From Shimwellia blattae DSM 4481 = NBRC 105725 (GTDB lineage Bacteria > Pseudomonadota > Gammaproteobacteria > Enterobacterales > Enterobacteriaceae): 64,000 nucleotides of DNA. Below, piece after piece: positions 1 to 8,740 of this stretch. A program made the position numbers and the translations under genes. The stretch lies in contig NC_017910.1 of assembly GCF_000262305.1 (NCBI RefSeq), positions 1,116,001 through 1,180,000 of the forward strand. Direction: 5' to 3'. The notes beneath the pieces are model-generated. The model saw only the letters and a list, made by a program, of their open reading frames with translations, searched no databases and was not told the origin of the DNA. The stretch's first letter is position 1; the number at the start of each line of letters is the position of its first letter.

Positions 1-1348
1 GCGCCGCCATGCGCGCTGCGTTACGGGCATATTCCACAAACATCAGGAAGGTTGCGCTGTAGGGAATAAATCCGCCGTGCAGGGCAATACCGTTGGCGAT
101 AGCGGTCATGCCGAACTCCCGCACCCCGTAGTGAATATAGTTGCCGTCCTGGTGGGTGAGCAGCTCCCGGGAGCCAGACCAGATAGTCAGGTTACTGGGG
201 GCCAGATCGGCAGAGCCACCCAGCAGCTCCGGCAGGTGGGGGCCAAAGGCATTCAGCGTATTTTGTGAGGCCTTACGGGAGGCGATACTGGCCGGTGTGG
301 CCTGCAACTGGGCTATGTAGCGCTGGCTGAGCTGCGGCCACTCTGGCGGGAGCTGGCCTGCCATGCGCCGCCCAAAGTCAGCGGCCAGATCCGGGTGAGC
401 CTGCTGCCAGCTGGCGTACAGGGCGTTCCACTGGCGCTCGGCCTGGGCACCGCGCTCCCGGGCATCCCAGGCGTGGTAAATCTCCTCCGGAATGGTGAAC
501 GGCGGGAACTCCCAGCCCAGCTGTTTACGGGCCAGGGCCACTTCCTCTTCCCCCAGGGGCGCGCCGTGCGCCTCTTCTTTACCGGCTTTGTTAGGGGAGC
601 CGAAGCCAATCACGGTGCGGCAGATAAGCAGGCTGGGTTTATCGGTCACGGCTTTGGCCTGGTTTATCGCTTTCTTGATGGCGAGCGGATCATGGCCGTC
701 AATGTCGCGGATCACATGCCAGTGGTACGCCTCGAAGCGCAGGGCCGTGTCATCGGTAAACCAGCCGTCAGTGTGGCCGTCAATGGAGATGCCGTTACTG
801 TCATAAAAGCCTATCAGCTTACCCAGCCCCAGCGTTCCGGCCAGCGAACAGGCCTCGTGGGAGATGCCCTCCATCAGGCAGCCATCCCCCATAAAGACCC
901 AGGTATGGTGATCGACAATATCGTAGCCGGGGCGGTTAAACTGGGCTGCGAGGGTGCGCTCAGCAATGGCCATGCCCACGGCGTTAGCCAGCCCCTGGCC
1001 CAGGGGGCCGGTGGTGGTCTCCACCCCCGGGGTGAGCCCGTATTCCGGGTGGCCCGGGGTGCGGGAGTGGAGCTGGCGAAACTGTCTGAGCTCCTCCATG
1101 GGCAGCTCATAGCCGCTCAGGTGTAGCAGGCTGTAGAGCAGCATAGAGGCGTGGCCGTTCGACAGCACAAACCGGTCCCGGTTGTACCAGTGGGGGTTTG
1201 CCGGGTTATGCCGGTGAAAGTCGTTCCACAGCACTTCGGCGATATCGGCCATCCCCATGGGGGCGCCCGGGTGGCCGCTGTTGGCTTTTTGTACTGCATC
1301 CATACTCAGGGCGCGAATGGCATTCGCGATGCGTTGACGAGATGACAT
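1..1348 (-). CDS. tktB: Transketolase, N-terminal 449 residues (runs off left edge)
   Basis: Thiamine-diphosphate enzyme of the non-oxidative pentose phosphate pathway, moving two-carbon ketol units between sugar phosphates in the cytoplasm. The visible part starts MSSRQRIANAIRALSMDAV and carries the family signatures SGHPGAPMG near residue 25, the ThDP/Mg motif GDGCLMEGIS followed by DSNGISIDG, and the pyrimidine-domain start; the C-terminal third lies outside the window. The start is ATG at 1348. Both tktA and tktB products look like this; the symbol tktB is chosen because it is divergent from maeB, as the talA-tktB unit is in E. coli. Here talA is not between them. Family call is certain, paralogue assignment is inference. 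Confidence 0.9.
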   Translation of the reverse strand, partial: MSSRQRIANAIRALSMDAVQKANSGHPGAPMGMADIAEVLWNDFHRHNPANPHWYNRDRFVLSNGHASMLLYSLLHLSGYELPMEELRQFRQLHSRTPGHPEYGLTPGVETTTGPLGQGLANAVGMAIAERTLAAQFNRPGYDIVDHHTWVFMGDGCLMEGISHEACSLAGTLGLGKLIGFYDSNGISIDGHTDGWFTDDTALRFEAYHWHVIRDIDGHDPLAIKKAINQAKAVTDKPSLLICRTVIGFGSPNKAGKEEAHGAPLGEEEVALARKQLGWEFPPFTIPEEIYHAWDARERGAQAERQWNALYASWQQAHPDLAADFGRRMAGQLPPEWPQLSQRYIAQLQATPASIASRKASQNTLNAFGPHLPELLGGSADLAPSNLTIWSGSRELLTHQDGNYIHYGVREFGMTAIANGIALHGGFIPYSATFLMFVEYARNAARMAA

Positions 1349-1704
1349 GTTGCACTCCGTGGTAAACGCCGTTAGTGTCGAAAAGGGTTCTCCTGCCCGG
1401 GGAGTGGTGCCTGGTCACAGAGAAAACTGTAAGCGTTGATATCATCACGCCGATGACTTCCGGCGTGAACCCTCACGGGTTGTTGATGAATTACAACAGG
1501 TTAAAGTGTGCGTTTTTTCATTGCGGGCCGGGAAAATCGCCCTCCTGCCAAAAAAGCATAGCAGAGAGGCATAGCAATGCGCGCCGGGATAGGTAACATA
1601 GTGTTTATAAATAACTAACAATATTGCGTGGAATGTTAAAGCGAACTCTGCCGCTTTGGGTATCACGCGTTGCTCCTCTATACCCTTATGTGAAGGAAAG
1701 TAAA
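1349..1704. other. Intergenic region between divergent tktB and maeB
   Basis: About 356 bases hold the divergent promoters. Two adjacent small hairpins are visible: a 7-bp stem at 1446-1452/1461-1467 and, just after it, AACCC-TCA-CGGGTT around 1469-1482. No reading frame resembles transaldolase, so talA, which sits here in E. coli, is absent rather than decayed. The stretch before maeB (about 1595-1640) is AT-rich and is the likely maeB promoter area. Confidence 0.6.
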
Positions 1705-3984
1705 ATGGACGACCAGTTAAAACAGAGCGCCCTCGATTTTCATGAATTCCCGGTCCCGGGGAAAATCCAGGTATCCCCCACCAAACCACTGGCTACCCAG
1801 CGCGATCTGGCGCTGGCCTATTCCCCCGGGGTTGCGGCACCTTGTCTGGAGATTGCCGCAGATCCGCTGGCGGCCTATAAATACACGGCGCGCGGCAACC
1901 TGGTGGCCGTGGTCTCTAACGGTACGGCGGTACTGGGGCTCGGGAATATCGGCGCTCTGGCGGGCAAACCGGTAATGGAAGGGAAAGGGGTGCTGTTTAA
2001 GAAGTTCGCCGGTATTGACGTGTTTGATATCGAAGTGGACGAACTGAACCCGGACAAACTGATTGATGTCGTTGCGGCCCTGGAGCCCACCTTCGGCGGC
2101 ATTAACCTTGAAGATATCAAAGCGCCGGAGTGCTTCTATATTGAGCAGAAACTGCGCGAGCGCATGAAGATCCCGGTATTCCACGACGATCAGCACGGTA
2201 CGGCAATTATCTGTACTGCCGCGGTACTCAATGGTCTGCGGGTCGTGCAAAAGAACATCAGCGATGTGCGCCTGGTGGTTTCCGGCGCCGGGGCATCGGC
2301 CATTGCCTGTATGAACCTGCTGGTGGCGCTGGGGATGCAAAAACACAATATCGTGGTGTGTGACTCTAAAGGGGTCATCTACAAAGGCCGCGAAGAGAAT
2401 ATGGCCGAAACCAAAGCCGCCTACGCGGTGGATGACGACGGCAAACGCACCCTTGATGACGTTATCGGCGGGGCGGATATCTTCCTGGGTTGCTCCGGCC
2501 CACGGGTGCTGAGCCAGGAGATGGTGAAAAAAATGGGCAAGTCGCCGCTTATCCTGGCGCTGGCGAACCCGGAGCCGGAAATCCTGCCTCCGCTGGCCAA
2601 AGAGGTGCGCCCGGACGCTATCATCTGTACCGGCCGTTCAGACTTCCCCAACCAGGTGAACAACGTACTGTGCTTCCCGTTTATCTTCCGTGGCGCGCTG
2701 GATGTAGGGGCCACCACCATTAATGAAGAGATGAAACTGGCGGCGGTACACGCGATTGCCGAGCTGGCCCTGGCAGAGCAGAGCGAGGTTGTGGCCTCTG
2801 CTTATGATGAGCAGGAGCTGACATTCGGCCCGGAATATCTGATCCCGAAACCGTTCGATCCCCGGCTGATTGTCAAGATTGCCCCGGCCGTTGCCCGGGC
2901 GGCGATGGAGTCCGGCGTGGCCACGCGCCCGATTGAGGACTTCGATGCCTATACGGAAAAACTGACCGAGTTTGTCTACAAAACCAACCTGTTTATGAAG
3001 CCGGTATTCTCCCAGGCGCGGAAAGATCCCAAGCGGGTGATCCTCGCCGAAGGGGAAGAAAACCGCGTGCTGCACGCCACCCAGGAGCTGGTCACTCTGG
3101 GCATGGCGCGGCCTATCCTGGTCGGGCGTCCGGGGGTCATTGAAATGCGCATCAGGAAACTGGGGCTGCAGATCGAAGCCGGTAAAGATTTCGATATCGT
3201 GAATAACGAATCGGATCCGCGCTTTAAAACCTACTGGACCGAATACTACAACATGATGAAGCGTCGTGGGGTAAGCCAGGAGCAGGCCCAGCGTGCGGTG
3301 ATCAGTAACCCGACGGTGATTGGCGCCATTATGCTGCACCGTGGCGAGGCCGACGCCATGATTTGCGGAACCGTGGGGGATTACCACGAGCATTTCTCCG
3401 TGGTGGAGAAGATCTTCGGCTACCGGGACGGGGTTAAAACAGCCGGGGCGATTAACGCGCTGTTACTGCCCAGCGGTAACACCTTTATTGCCGATACCTA
3501 CGTAAACGACGATCCGACACCGGAACAGCTTACCGAAATCACCCTGATGGCGGCAGAAACCGTACGCCGGTTTGGTATTGAGCCGAAAGTGGCGCTGCTG
3601 TCCCACTCTAACTATGGCTCTTCCGACTCCCCGGCGGCGCGTAAAATGCGCGACACCCTTGAGCAGATCCGCGCCCGCGCGCCGGAGCTGAATATCGACG
3701 GGGAGATGCACGGGGACGCCGCGCTGGTGGAAAGTATCCGCAACGAGCGGATGCCGGACAGCCCGCTGAAAGGGGCGGCGAATATCCTGATCATGCCCAA
3801 TATGGAAGCCGCGCGGATAAGCTACAACCTGCTGCGGGTGTCCAGCTCTGAAGGGGTGACCGTGGGGCCGGTACTGATGGGGATCGCCAAACCGGTTCAT
3901 ATTCTGACGCCGATAGCCTCAGTACGCCGGATTGTGAATATGGTGGCGCTGGCGGTGGTTGAAGCGCAGACCGCACCGCTGTAA
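1705..3984 (+). CDS. maeB: NADP-dependent malic enzyme fused to phosphotransacetylase-like domain
   Basis: Oxidatively decarboxylates malate to pyruvate, making NADPH. The 759-residue product equals the E. coli MaeB length. Residues 1-430 form the malic enzyme part, with the catalytic stretch FHDDQHGTA, the nucleotide-binding VVSGAGASA and the C-terminal FPNQVNN. Residues about 430-759 form a phosphate acetyl/butyryltransferase-like regulatory domain (AEGEENRVL, GTVGDYHEHF, GAANILIMPN). In E. coli this second domain mediates acetyl-CoA regulation. The start at 1705 (MDDQLKQS) follows a good GAAGGAAAG ribosome site; an upstream in-frame start at 1624 would add 27 residues with no family match and is rejected. 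Confidence 0.97.
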   Translation: MDDQLKQSALDFHEFPVPGKIQVSPTKPLATQRDLALAYSPGVAAPCLEIAADPLAAYKYTARGNLVAVVSNGTAVLGLGNIGALAGKPVMEGKGVLFKKFAGIDVFDIEVDELNPDKLIDVVAALEPTFGGINLEDIKAPECFYIEQKLRERMKIPVFHDDQHGTAIICTAAVLNGLRVVQKNISDVRLVVSGAGASAIACMNLLVALGMQKHNIVVCDSKGVIYKGREENMAETKAAYAVDDDGKRTLDDVIGGADIFLGCSGPRVLSQEMVKKMGKSPLILALANPEPEILPPLAKEVRPDAIICTGRSDFPNQVNNVLCFPFIFRGALDVGATTINEEMKLAAVHAIAELALAEQSEVVASAYDEQELTFGPEYLIPKPFDPRLIVKIAPAVARAAMESGVATRPIEDFDAYTEKLTEFVYKTNLFMKPVFSQARKDPKRVILAEGEENRVLHATQELVTLGMARPILVGRPGVIEMRIRKLGLQIEAGKDFDIVNNESDPRFKTYWTEYYNMMKRRGVSQEQAQRAVISNPTVIGAIMLHRGEADAMICGTVGDYHEHFSVVEKIFGYRDGVKTAGAINALLLPSGNTFIADTYVNDDPTPEQLTEITLMAAETVRRFGIEPKVALLSHSNYGSSDSPAARKMRDTLEQIRARAPELNIDGEMHGDAALVESIRNERMPDSPLKGAANILIMPNMEAARISYNLLRVSSSEGVTVGPVLMGIAKPVHILTPIASVRRIVNMVALAVVEAQTAPL

Positions 3985-3992
3985 GGCCGCAT

Positions 3993-4012
3993 CCCGCCGG
4001 GCCTCCGGCGGG
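3993..4012. terminator. Hairpin between convergent maeB and hemF
   Basis: Perfect 8-bp stem CCCGCCGG / CCGGCGGG with a GCCT loop, nine bases after the maeB stop and just before the hemF stop. It lacks a T-run on either strand, so it may protect 3' ends or act with Rho rather than as a classical intrinsic terminator. Confidence 0.5.
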
Positions 4013-4017
4013 GTGTG

Positions 4018-4926
4018 TCATACCCAGTCGCGAATTTTAATAAAGTCGCTCAGGGCGGCCTCCGGGCTGCCCGCTTCGGGCTGATAGTCATACTCCCAGC
4101 GTGCCAGTGGCGGCATGGACATCAGTATCGACTCTGTACGCCCGCCGCTCTGTAACCCGAACAGGGTGCCCCGATCCCACACCAGGTTGAACTCCACATA
4201 ACGCCCCCGGCGATAGAGCTGGAACTGGCGCTCCCGCTCCCCCCAGGGCATATCCTTACGCCGCGCCACAATCGGCAGGTAGGCATCCAGATACCCGTTG
4301 CCGACAGCCCGGGTAAAGTCAAAACAGTGGCGGAAATCCGGCGCGTTAAGATCGTCAAAAAACAGGCCGCCAATGCCGCGCGCCTCCTGGCGGTGCTTCA
4401 GCCAGAAGTAGTCGTCGCACCATTTTTTATAGCGCGGGTACACCTCCGGCCCGAAGGGCTGGCACAGCTGCCGGGCGGTGTGGTGCCAGTGGCGGGCGTC
4501 TTCTTCAAAACCGTAGAACGGGGTCAGATCAAAGCCGCCGCCAAACCACCAGACGGGCTCTTCACCGGGTTTTTCCGCCATAAAGAAACGCACGTTGGCG
4601 TGGCTGGTAGGAACGTAAGGGTTGCGCGGGTGAACCACCAGGGAGACGCCCAGCGCTTCAAAACTGCGCCCGGCCAGGGCCGGGCGGTGTGCCGTGGCCG
4701 AGCCCGGCATGGCATCCCCGTGTACGTGGGAGAAGTTCACCCCGGCCTGTTCAAATACCTGCCCCTCTCGCAGTACCCGGCTGCGCCCCCCGCCACCGGC
4801 GCTGCGTTGCCAGGCATCTTCGTGGAAGGTGGCACCCCCATCGGCAGCGCTGAGCTGCTGGCACAGGGTGTCCTGGAGCTGTAACAGATACTGTCTGACC
4901 TGGTGGATATCGGGTTGGCTGCTCAT
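4018..4926 (-). CDS. hemF: Oxygen-dependent coproporphyrinogen III oxidase
   Basis: Aerobic haem biosynthesis: converts two propionate side chains of coproporphyrinogen III to vinyl groups using O2. The protein has 302 residues (E. coli 299). Family blocks are visible: GGGGRSRVL, GVNFSHVHG, VVHPRNPYVPTSHANVRFF, WWFGGGFDLTPFYG, FFDDLNAPDF and the C-terminal GRYVEFNLVWDRGTLFGL. It lies 2 bases downstream of amiA and is probably cotranscribed with it, as in E. coli. In K-12 the eutR/eut operon follows hemF; here maeB follows directly. Confidence 0.97.
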   Translation of the reverse strand: MSSQPDIHQVRQYLLQLQDTLCQQLSAADGGATFHEDAWQRSAGGGGRSRVLREGQVFEQAGVNFSHVHGDAMPGSATAHRPALAGRSFEALGVSLVVHPRNPYVPTSHANVRFFMAEKPGEEPVWWFGGGFDLTPFYGFEEDARHWHHTARQLCQPFGPEVYPRYKKWCDDYFWLKHRQEARGIGGLFFDDLNAPDFRHCFDFTRAVGNGYLDAYLPIVARRKDMPWGERERQFQLYRRGRYVEFNLVWDRGTLFGLQSGGRTESILMSMPPLARWEYDYQPEAGSPEAALSDFIKIRDWV

Positions 4927-4928
4927 GG

Positions 4929-5795
4929 TTAGCGTCTGGAGTGGGCTTTGTGGTTATCAAACCAGCTAAAATAGCTGATAACGCCGGAGGCAATCGCGCT
5001 GGCTATCTTCTGGCGGAACGCCGTTGTGCCCAGCAGGCGCTCTTCTTCCGGGTTGGTAATAAATGAGGTTTCAACCAGTACCGAAGGGATAGACGGTGAT
5101 TTCAGCACCACGAAAGCGGCCTGTTCTGTGCTGTGGCTGTGCAGCCGGTGGACTGATTTTATCTGGCGCAGCACGTGGGAGCCCAGGGTCAGGCTGTTTT
5201 TGATGGTGTCGGTCTGGACCAGATCAAACAGCACCTGCTGCAGGTAGTGGTCCCGGTCTTTTACTTTGCTTCCGGCAACATCATCGGCGGCGTTTTCTTT
5301 GTCGGAGAGGTATTTTGCCATGGCGCTACTGGCCCCCCGGTTAGAGAGCGCAAACACCGACGCCCCCGCCGCAGAGGGGTTGGTAAAGCCATCGGCGTGA
5401 ATCGACATAAACAGGTCGGCCCCGTGCTTCTGGGCAATTTCGACCCGATCATAAAGCGGAATAAACTCGTCTGCGTTGCGGGTCAGGCGGGCGTCGATCC
5501 CTTTGCTGCGCAGAATCGCGCGCACATTTTTGGCAATGGCCAGCACCACGTGTTTTTCTTTGGCGCCGTTACGCCCGATGGCGCCGGTATCAATACCGCC
5601 GTGGCCGGGATCCAGCATCACCACGCGCTTTGCGCCTGCTTTTTTGGTGGTGGCTTTGCTGTGGCTATTGGTCAGTTTTAGCGGTTTACTCTCCTGAGCC
5701 TGTACACCGTGGAAGGCTGAGAGGGTCAGTGCAGCCAGGCCAGTCTTGATAAGCTGACGGCGCGATGTGAGTGTGAGTGATTTAATTTTGCTCAT
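4929..5795 (-). CDS. amiA: N-acetylmuramoyl-L-alanine amidase, Tat-exported
   Basis: Periplasmic zinc amidase that splits septal peptidoglycan during daughter-cell separation. The 288-residue protein begins with a twin-arginine signal, TSRRQLIKTG at residues 10-19, with cleavage near residue 34. The Amidase_3 domain covers about 57-280 with the expected zinc and catalytic residues: H65 (LDPGHGG), E80, H133 (SIHADG) and E242 (LVETSF). It lacks the AMIN domain found in AmiC, which supports AmiA. An autoinhibitory helix region (about 145-195) is present as in the family, implying activation by EnvC. First gene of the amiA-hemF pair. Confidence 0.96.
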   Translation of the reverse strand: MSKIKSLTLTSRRQLIKTGLAALTLSAFHGVQAQESKPLKLTNSHSKATTKKAGAKRVVMLDPGHGGIDTGAIGRNGAKEKHVVLAIAKNVRAILRSKGIDARLTRNADEFIPLYDRVEIAQKHGADLFMSIHADGFTNPSAAGASVFALSNRGASSAMAKYLSDKENAADDVAGSKVKDRDHYLQQVLFDLVQTDTIKNSLTLGSHVLRQIKSVHRLHSHSTEQAAFVVLKSPSIPSVLVETSFITNPEEERLLGTTAFRQKIASAIASGVISYFSWFDNHKAHSRR

Positions 5796-6016
5796 GCGGC
5801 CCGAATTTAATCTTATAAATAGACAAGAATAACCAGCAGTTATAGCGTATTGATCATCATGACACGATGCATATTACTGCGAAATGTTTAACGATTCATT
5901 TCAGATAATGACGGGCGGCATTATGACACTTTTCTGGCGTCGCTTCCGCAGATATTGGCTAATTGACCAGATAACGCCATAATCTGCAGTTTACTCTTAC
6001 ATACACGAGAATATCG

Positions 6017-6442
6017 ATGGAGATACGCGTTTTTCGCCAGGCAGACTTCGATGAGGTGATCACCTTATGGGAGCGGTGCGAGCTGCTGCGCCCGTGGAAC
6101 GATCCGGAAATGGATATCGAGCGCAAAATGCAGTGTGGGGCGGATCTTTTCCTGGTGGCAGAAGTGGGTGGCGAAGTTATCGGCACTGTGATGGGCGGCT
6201 ATGACGGGCATCGCGGCGCGGCCTACTATCTGGGGGTGCACCCGGATTATCGCGGGCGCGGTATTGCGAATGCGCTCCTCAACCGGCTGGAGAAAAAACT
6301 GATCGCCCGGGGCTGCCCCAAACTGAACATTATGGTGCGTGAAGAGAACGATCTGGTTATTGGCCTGTATGAGAAGATTGGCTACGACCACCAGGACAGC
6401 ATTATGCTTGGCAAACGCCTGATTGAAGACGACGAATACTGA
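6017..6442 (+). CDS. ypeA: GNAT-family N-acetyltransferase YpeA
   Basis: A 141-residue single-domain GNAT protein, same length as E. coli YpeA. The acetyl-CoA binding motif is seen in YYLGVHPDYRGRGIANAL at about residues 72-89, followed by the C-terminal GLYEKIGY motif. The substrate is not known for this family; RimI-like protein acetylation is only a guess. Divergent from amiA across a 220-bp AT-rich spacer holding both promoters. It is followed 50 bases later by yfeZ on the same strand. Confidence 0.93.
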   Translation: MEIRVFRQADFDEVITLWERCELLRPWNDPEMDIERKMQCGADLFLVAEVGGEVIGTVMGGYDGHRGAAYYLGVHPDYRGRGIANALLNRLEKKLIARGCPKLNIMVREENDLVIGLYEKIGYDHQDSIMLGKRLIEDDEY

Positions 6443-6492
6443 ACCGGCCCGCGCGCCGGTGTATTTATCCTTCCCTGTGTGATGTCACCGCC

Positions 6493-6933
6493 ATGAACTA
6501 CCTGCCTTCTGATTTTGACCGCCACGGCCTGTTGCGCCTGCCGCTGTTGTTCTGGGTCATTGTTGTGCTTCAGGCCAGAAACTGGGTATTGCTGCTGCTT
6601 GCCGGGGCATCCCGGGAGCAGGGCGAAACGCTGCTGGCGCTGTTCTACCCGGAGCGGAACCTGTTTTTGCTGGGGTTAGTACCGGGGATCCCGGCGGTGC
6701 TGGCGTTTGTGCTGAGCGGGCGCCGCCTGGCGTTTCCGCGCCTGTGGTATTACTGGCGCCGGGTGCTGATTGTCACCCAACTGGTGATTACCCTCCTGCA
6801 GGTGCTGGCGCTGTATGGCCAGGCGGAGGTCACCCCGGCGGGGATTTGCCTGCTGGCGATGGATCTGTTCTCCCTGTGGTGGCTGCTGTTCCAGCGGCGT
6901 CTGCGGGACTGTTTTTCCCCTGGTCTGGTATAG
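6493..6933 (+). CDS. yfeZ: DUF2919 inner-membrane protein YfeZ
   Basis: A 146-residue protein with four predicted membrane segments (about 17-38, 56-76, 88-108, 115-132), consistent with the DUF2919/YfeZ family. Function unknown. It sits in the conserved ypeA-yfeZ-yfeY-yfeX order. The start at 6493 (MNYLPSDFD) is the first ATG in frame; no strong Shine-Dalgarno is seen, so a slightly different start is possible. Confidence 0.85.
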   Translation: MNYLPSDFDRHGLLRLPLLFWVIVVLQARNWVLLLLAGASREQGETLLALFYPERNLFLLGLVPGIPAVLAFVLSGRRLAFPRLWYYWRRVLIVTQLVITLLQVLALYGQAEVTPAGICLLAMDLFSLWWLLFQRRLRDCFSPGLV

Positions 6934-6955
6934 GATGGCACTTTTGTTGCCATCA

Positions 6956-6981
6956 GAACTCAAACCATGGATTGTCACTGA
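6956..6981 (+). promoter_or_regulatory. Candidate sigma-E promoter of yfeY
   Basis: A -35-like GAACTC at 6956-6961 and a -10-like ACTGA at 6977-6981 are separated by 15 bases, close to the sigma-E pattern GAACTT-N16-TCTGA. E. coli yfeY is a known RpoE-regulon lipoprotein gene, and this site lies 18 bases before the yfeY start. The -10 match is imperfect. Confidence 0.45.
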
Positions 6982-6998
6982 CTACTAAGGATATCCGG

Positions 6999-7565
6999 AT
7001 GAAAAGCCTGCGTCTTATGATGCTTATCGCGCCGCTGGCGTTAAGTGGGTGTTCCACGCTCTCAAATGCGCACTGGGCTCCCTGGAACTGGTTCGGCTCA
7101 TCGCTGACGGTGAGCGAGCAGGGGGTAGGGGCGTTAACCGCATCCACCCCGCTGACACAGGACGGCATCGCCGGGGCGATTGGCAGCGACTACCATCTGC
7201 GTAGTGGCATGAAAATGGCGGACGGCAGCGTCGTGCGCTATTTCGAGGCGCTGAAAAATAACCAGCTGGCGCTGGTGATTGAAGGTGACAAGGGGCAGCT
7301 TTCCCGGGTGGTGGTACTGGATAAAACCATCCCCACCGAGAGCGGCGTGACCCTGGGAACACCGTTTCACGAACTTTACAGCAAAGCCTTTGGCGCCTGT
7401 GAAAAAGCCAGCGGCGATGACGAGGCGCTGGTGGCCTGTAAAGCCCCGGACAGCCAGCATATTACCTATCTGTTTGGCGGACAGTGGCGCGGGCCTCAGG
7501 GGTTAATGCCCTCGGACGATACGCTAAAAAACTGGACGCTTAATAAAATCGTCTGGCGGCGGTAA
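6999..7565 (+). CDS. yfeY: Putative RpoE-regulated lipoprotein YfeY
   Basis: A 188-residue lipoprotein precursor. The signal sequence MKSLRLMMLIAPLALSGC ends in the lipobox LSGC with the lipidated cysteine at residue 18; the residue after it is Ser, so outer-membrane sorting by Lol is expected. The mature domain (DUF1131 type) has no known activity. A longer frame opens at 6744 but overlaps yfeZ and lacks a signal; the start at 6999 gives the proper lipoprotein signal. A sigma-E-like promoter precedes it. Confidence 0.92.
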   Translation: MKSLRLMMLIAPLALSGCSTLSNAHWAPWNWFGSSLTVSEQGVGALTASTPLTQDGIAGAIGSDYHLRSGMKMADGSVVRYFEALKNNQLALVIEGDKGQLSRVVVLDKTIPTESGVTLGTPFHELYSKAFGACEKASGDDEALVACKAPDSQHITYLFGGQWRGPQGLMPSDDTLKNWTLNKIVWRR

Positions 7566-7578
7566 TATATCCACATAA

Positions 7579-7629
7579 AGCGTGGTCACAGACTTTTTTT
7601 ACGCCATTGGAGGCGTACATGACCACGCT
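7579..7629 (+). promoter_or_regulatory. Nested stem-loop in the yfeX leader
   Basis: An outer 10-bp perfect stem (7579-7588 with 7620-7629, AGCGTGGTCA / TGACCACGCT) encloses an inner 6-bp hairpin (7600-7605 with 7612-7617). The structure ends 24 bases before the yfeX start, and a run of seven T's follows at about 7638-7644. It could be an attenuator or terminator between yfeY and yfeX, or a translation-control leader. Confidence 0.55.
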
Positions 7630-7653
7630 ACGGGCGGTTTTTTTGGAGGCATT

Positions 7654-8553
7654 ATGTCTGAAGTACAAAGCGGTATTTTACCAGAGCATTGTCGCGCGGC
7701 TATCTGGCTGGAAGCCAACCTGGCGGGCAGCCTGGATGAGTTGCGTCAGGGGTGTCGGACGCTCTGCCAGCAGGTGGCTGAGTTCCAGGGGAAATTCCCG
7801 GACGCCCACCTCGGGGTGGTTGTGGCCTTTGGTCACGATGTCTGGCGTGAACTGGGTGCAGCCGGTAGTGCCGCTGATCTGAAAAATTTTACGCCGCTGG
7901 GCAAAGGGCTGGCACCGGCGACCCAGCAGGATGTGCTGATCCATATTATGTCTCTGCGCCATGACGTGAACTTCTCCGTGGCTCAGGCGACCCTGGCCGC
8001 CTTCGGCAAGACACTGAGCATTGTTGAAGAGATCCACGGTTTTCGCTGGGTGGAAGAGCGCGATCTCAGCGGGTTTGTTGACGGCACCGAAAACCCGGCA
8101 GGCGACGGCCCGCGCCGCGATGCCGCAGTTATTAACGGCGGTATCGATGACGGCGGCAGCTATGTCCTGGCCCAGCGCTGGGAGCATAACTTGCCGCAGT
8201 TTGAGCGCATGAGCACCCATGAGCAGGAGATGGTTATCGGCCGCACCAAAGCAGACAGCGTGGAAATTGACCCGGACGAGCGCCCGGTGACCTCTCACGT
8301 GACCCGCGTTGATCTGAAAGAGAACGGCAAAGGGCTGAAAATTGTCCGCCAGAGCCTGCCTTACGGCACCGCCAGCGGTGTGCACGGGCTCTATTTCTGC
8401 TCTTATGCTGCGCGCCTGCACAGTATTGAGCAGCAGCTGCTGAGCATGTTCGGCGAGCTGGACGGCAAGCGTGATGCCCTGCTGCGCTTCACCAAACCAG
8501 TGACCGGCGGCTACTATTTCGCCCCCTCACTGGATGTGCTCAAAGCTCTGTAA
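7654..8553 (+). CDS. yfeX: DyP-type haem peroxidase YfeX
   Basis: Cytoplasmic dye-decolourising peroxidase of 299 residues, identical in length to E. coli YfeX. The DyP signature GFVDGTENP carries the distal Asp at D143; the proximal haem ligand is H215 (VTSHVTR) and the distal Arg is R232. E. coli YfeX oxidises protoporphyrinogen-like substrates; a proposed iron-from-haem activity is disputed. The start at 7654 is preceded by GGAGG; the upstream in-frame start at 7582 runs through a stem-loop and is rejected. Confidence 0.95.
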   Translation: MSEVQSGILPEHCRAAIWLEANLAGSLDELRQGCRTLCQQVAEFQGKFPDAHLGVVVAFGHDVWRELGAAGSAADLKNFTPLGKGLAPATQQDVLIHIMSLRHDVNFSVAQATLAAFGKTLSIVEEIHGFRWVEERDLSGFVDGTENPAGDGPRRDAAVINGGIDDGGSYVLAQRWEHNLPQFERMSTHEQEMVIGRTKADSVEIDPDERPVTSHVTRVDLKENGKGLKIVRQSLPYGTASGVHGLYFCSYAARLHSIEQQLLSMFGELDGKRDALLRFTKPVTGGYYFAPSLDVLKAL

Positions 8554-8563
8554 TCCCCCCTTT

Positions 8564-8588
8564 ACGGCGCGCGCTGGCGCGCCGTTTT
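8564..8588 (+). terminator. Intrinsic terminator of yfeX
   Basis: 8-bp GC-rich stem ACGGCGCG (8564-8571) / CGCGCCGT (8578-8585) followed by a short T-run, 11 bases after the yfeX stop. The remaining sequence to 8740 is the cysP promoter region and contains -10-like TATAAA elements around 8650 and 8692. Confidence 0.8.
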
Positions 8589-8740
8589 CCCCCGGATATC
8601 CCTTTCCCCACGGGCCTTATACTGTTTCGAACTTGCAAATCGCCAAACGGTATATAAAAGCGTTACAGCTTTGCCACCTGTTATAAATAAACTGGACAGC
8701 AATTAAGCATGATGTTGACCGTTTTTATTAAGGGGATTGT

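Noticed and set aside
1624..1704. Upstream extension of maeB
   Set aside because: The 27 extra codons have no family counterpart, while ATG 1705 has a good ribosome site.
2638..3393. 251-codon minus-strand frame inside maeB
   Set aside because: Shadow of the well-conserved MaeB reading frame; no ribosome site or recognisable domain.
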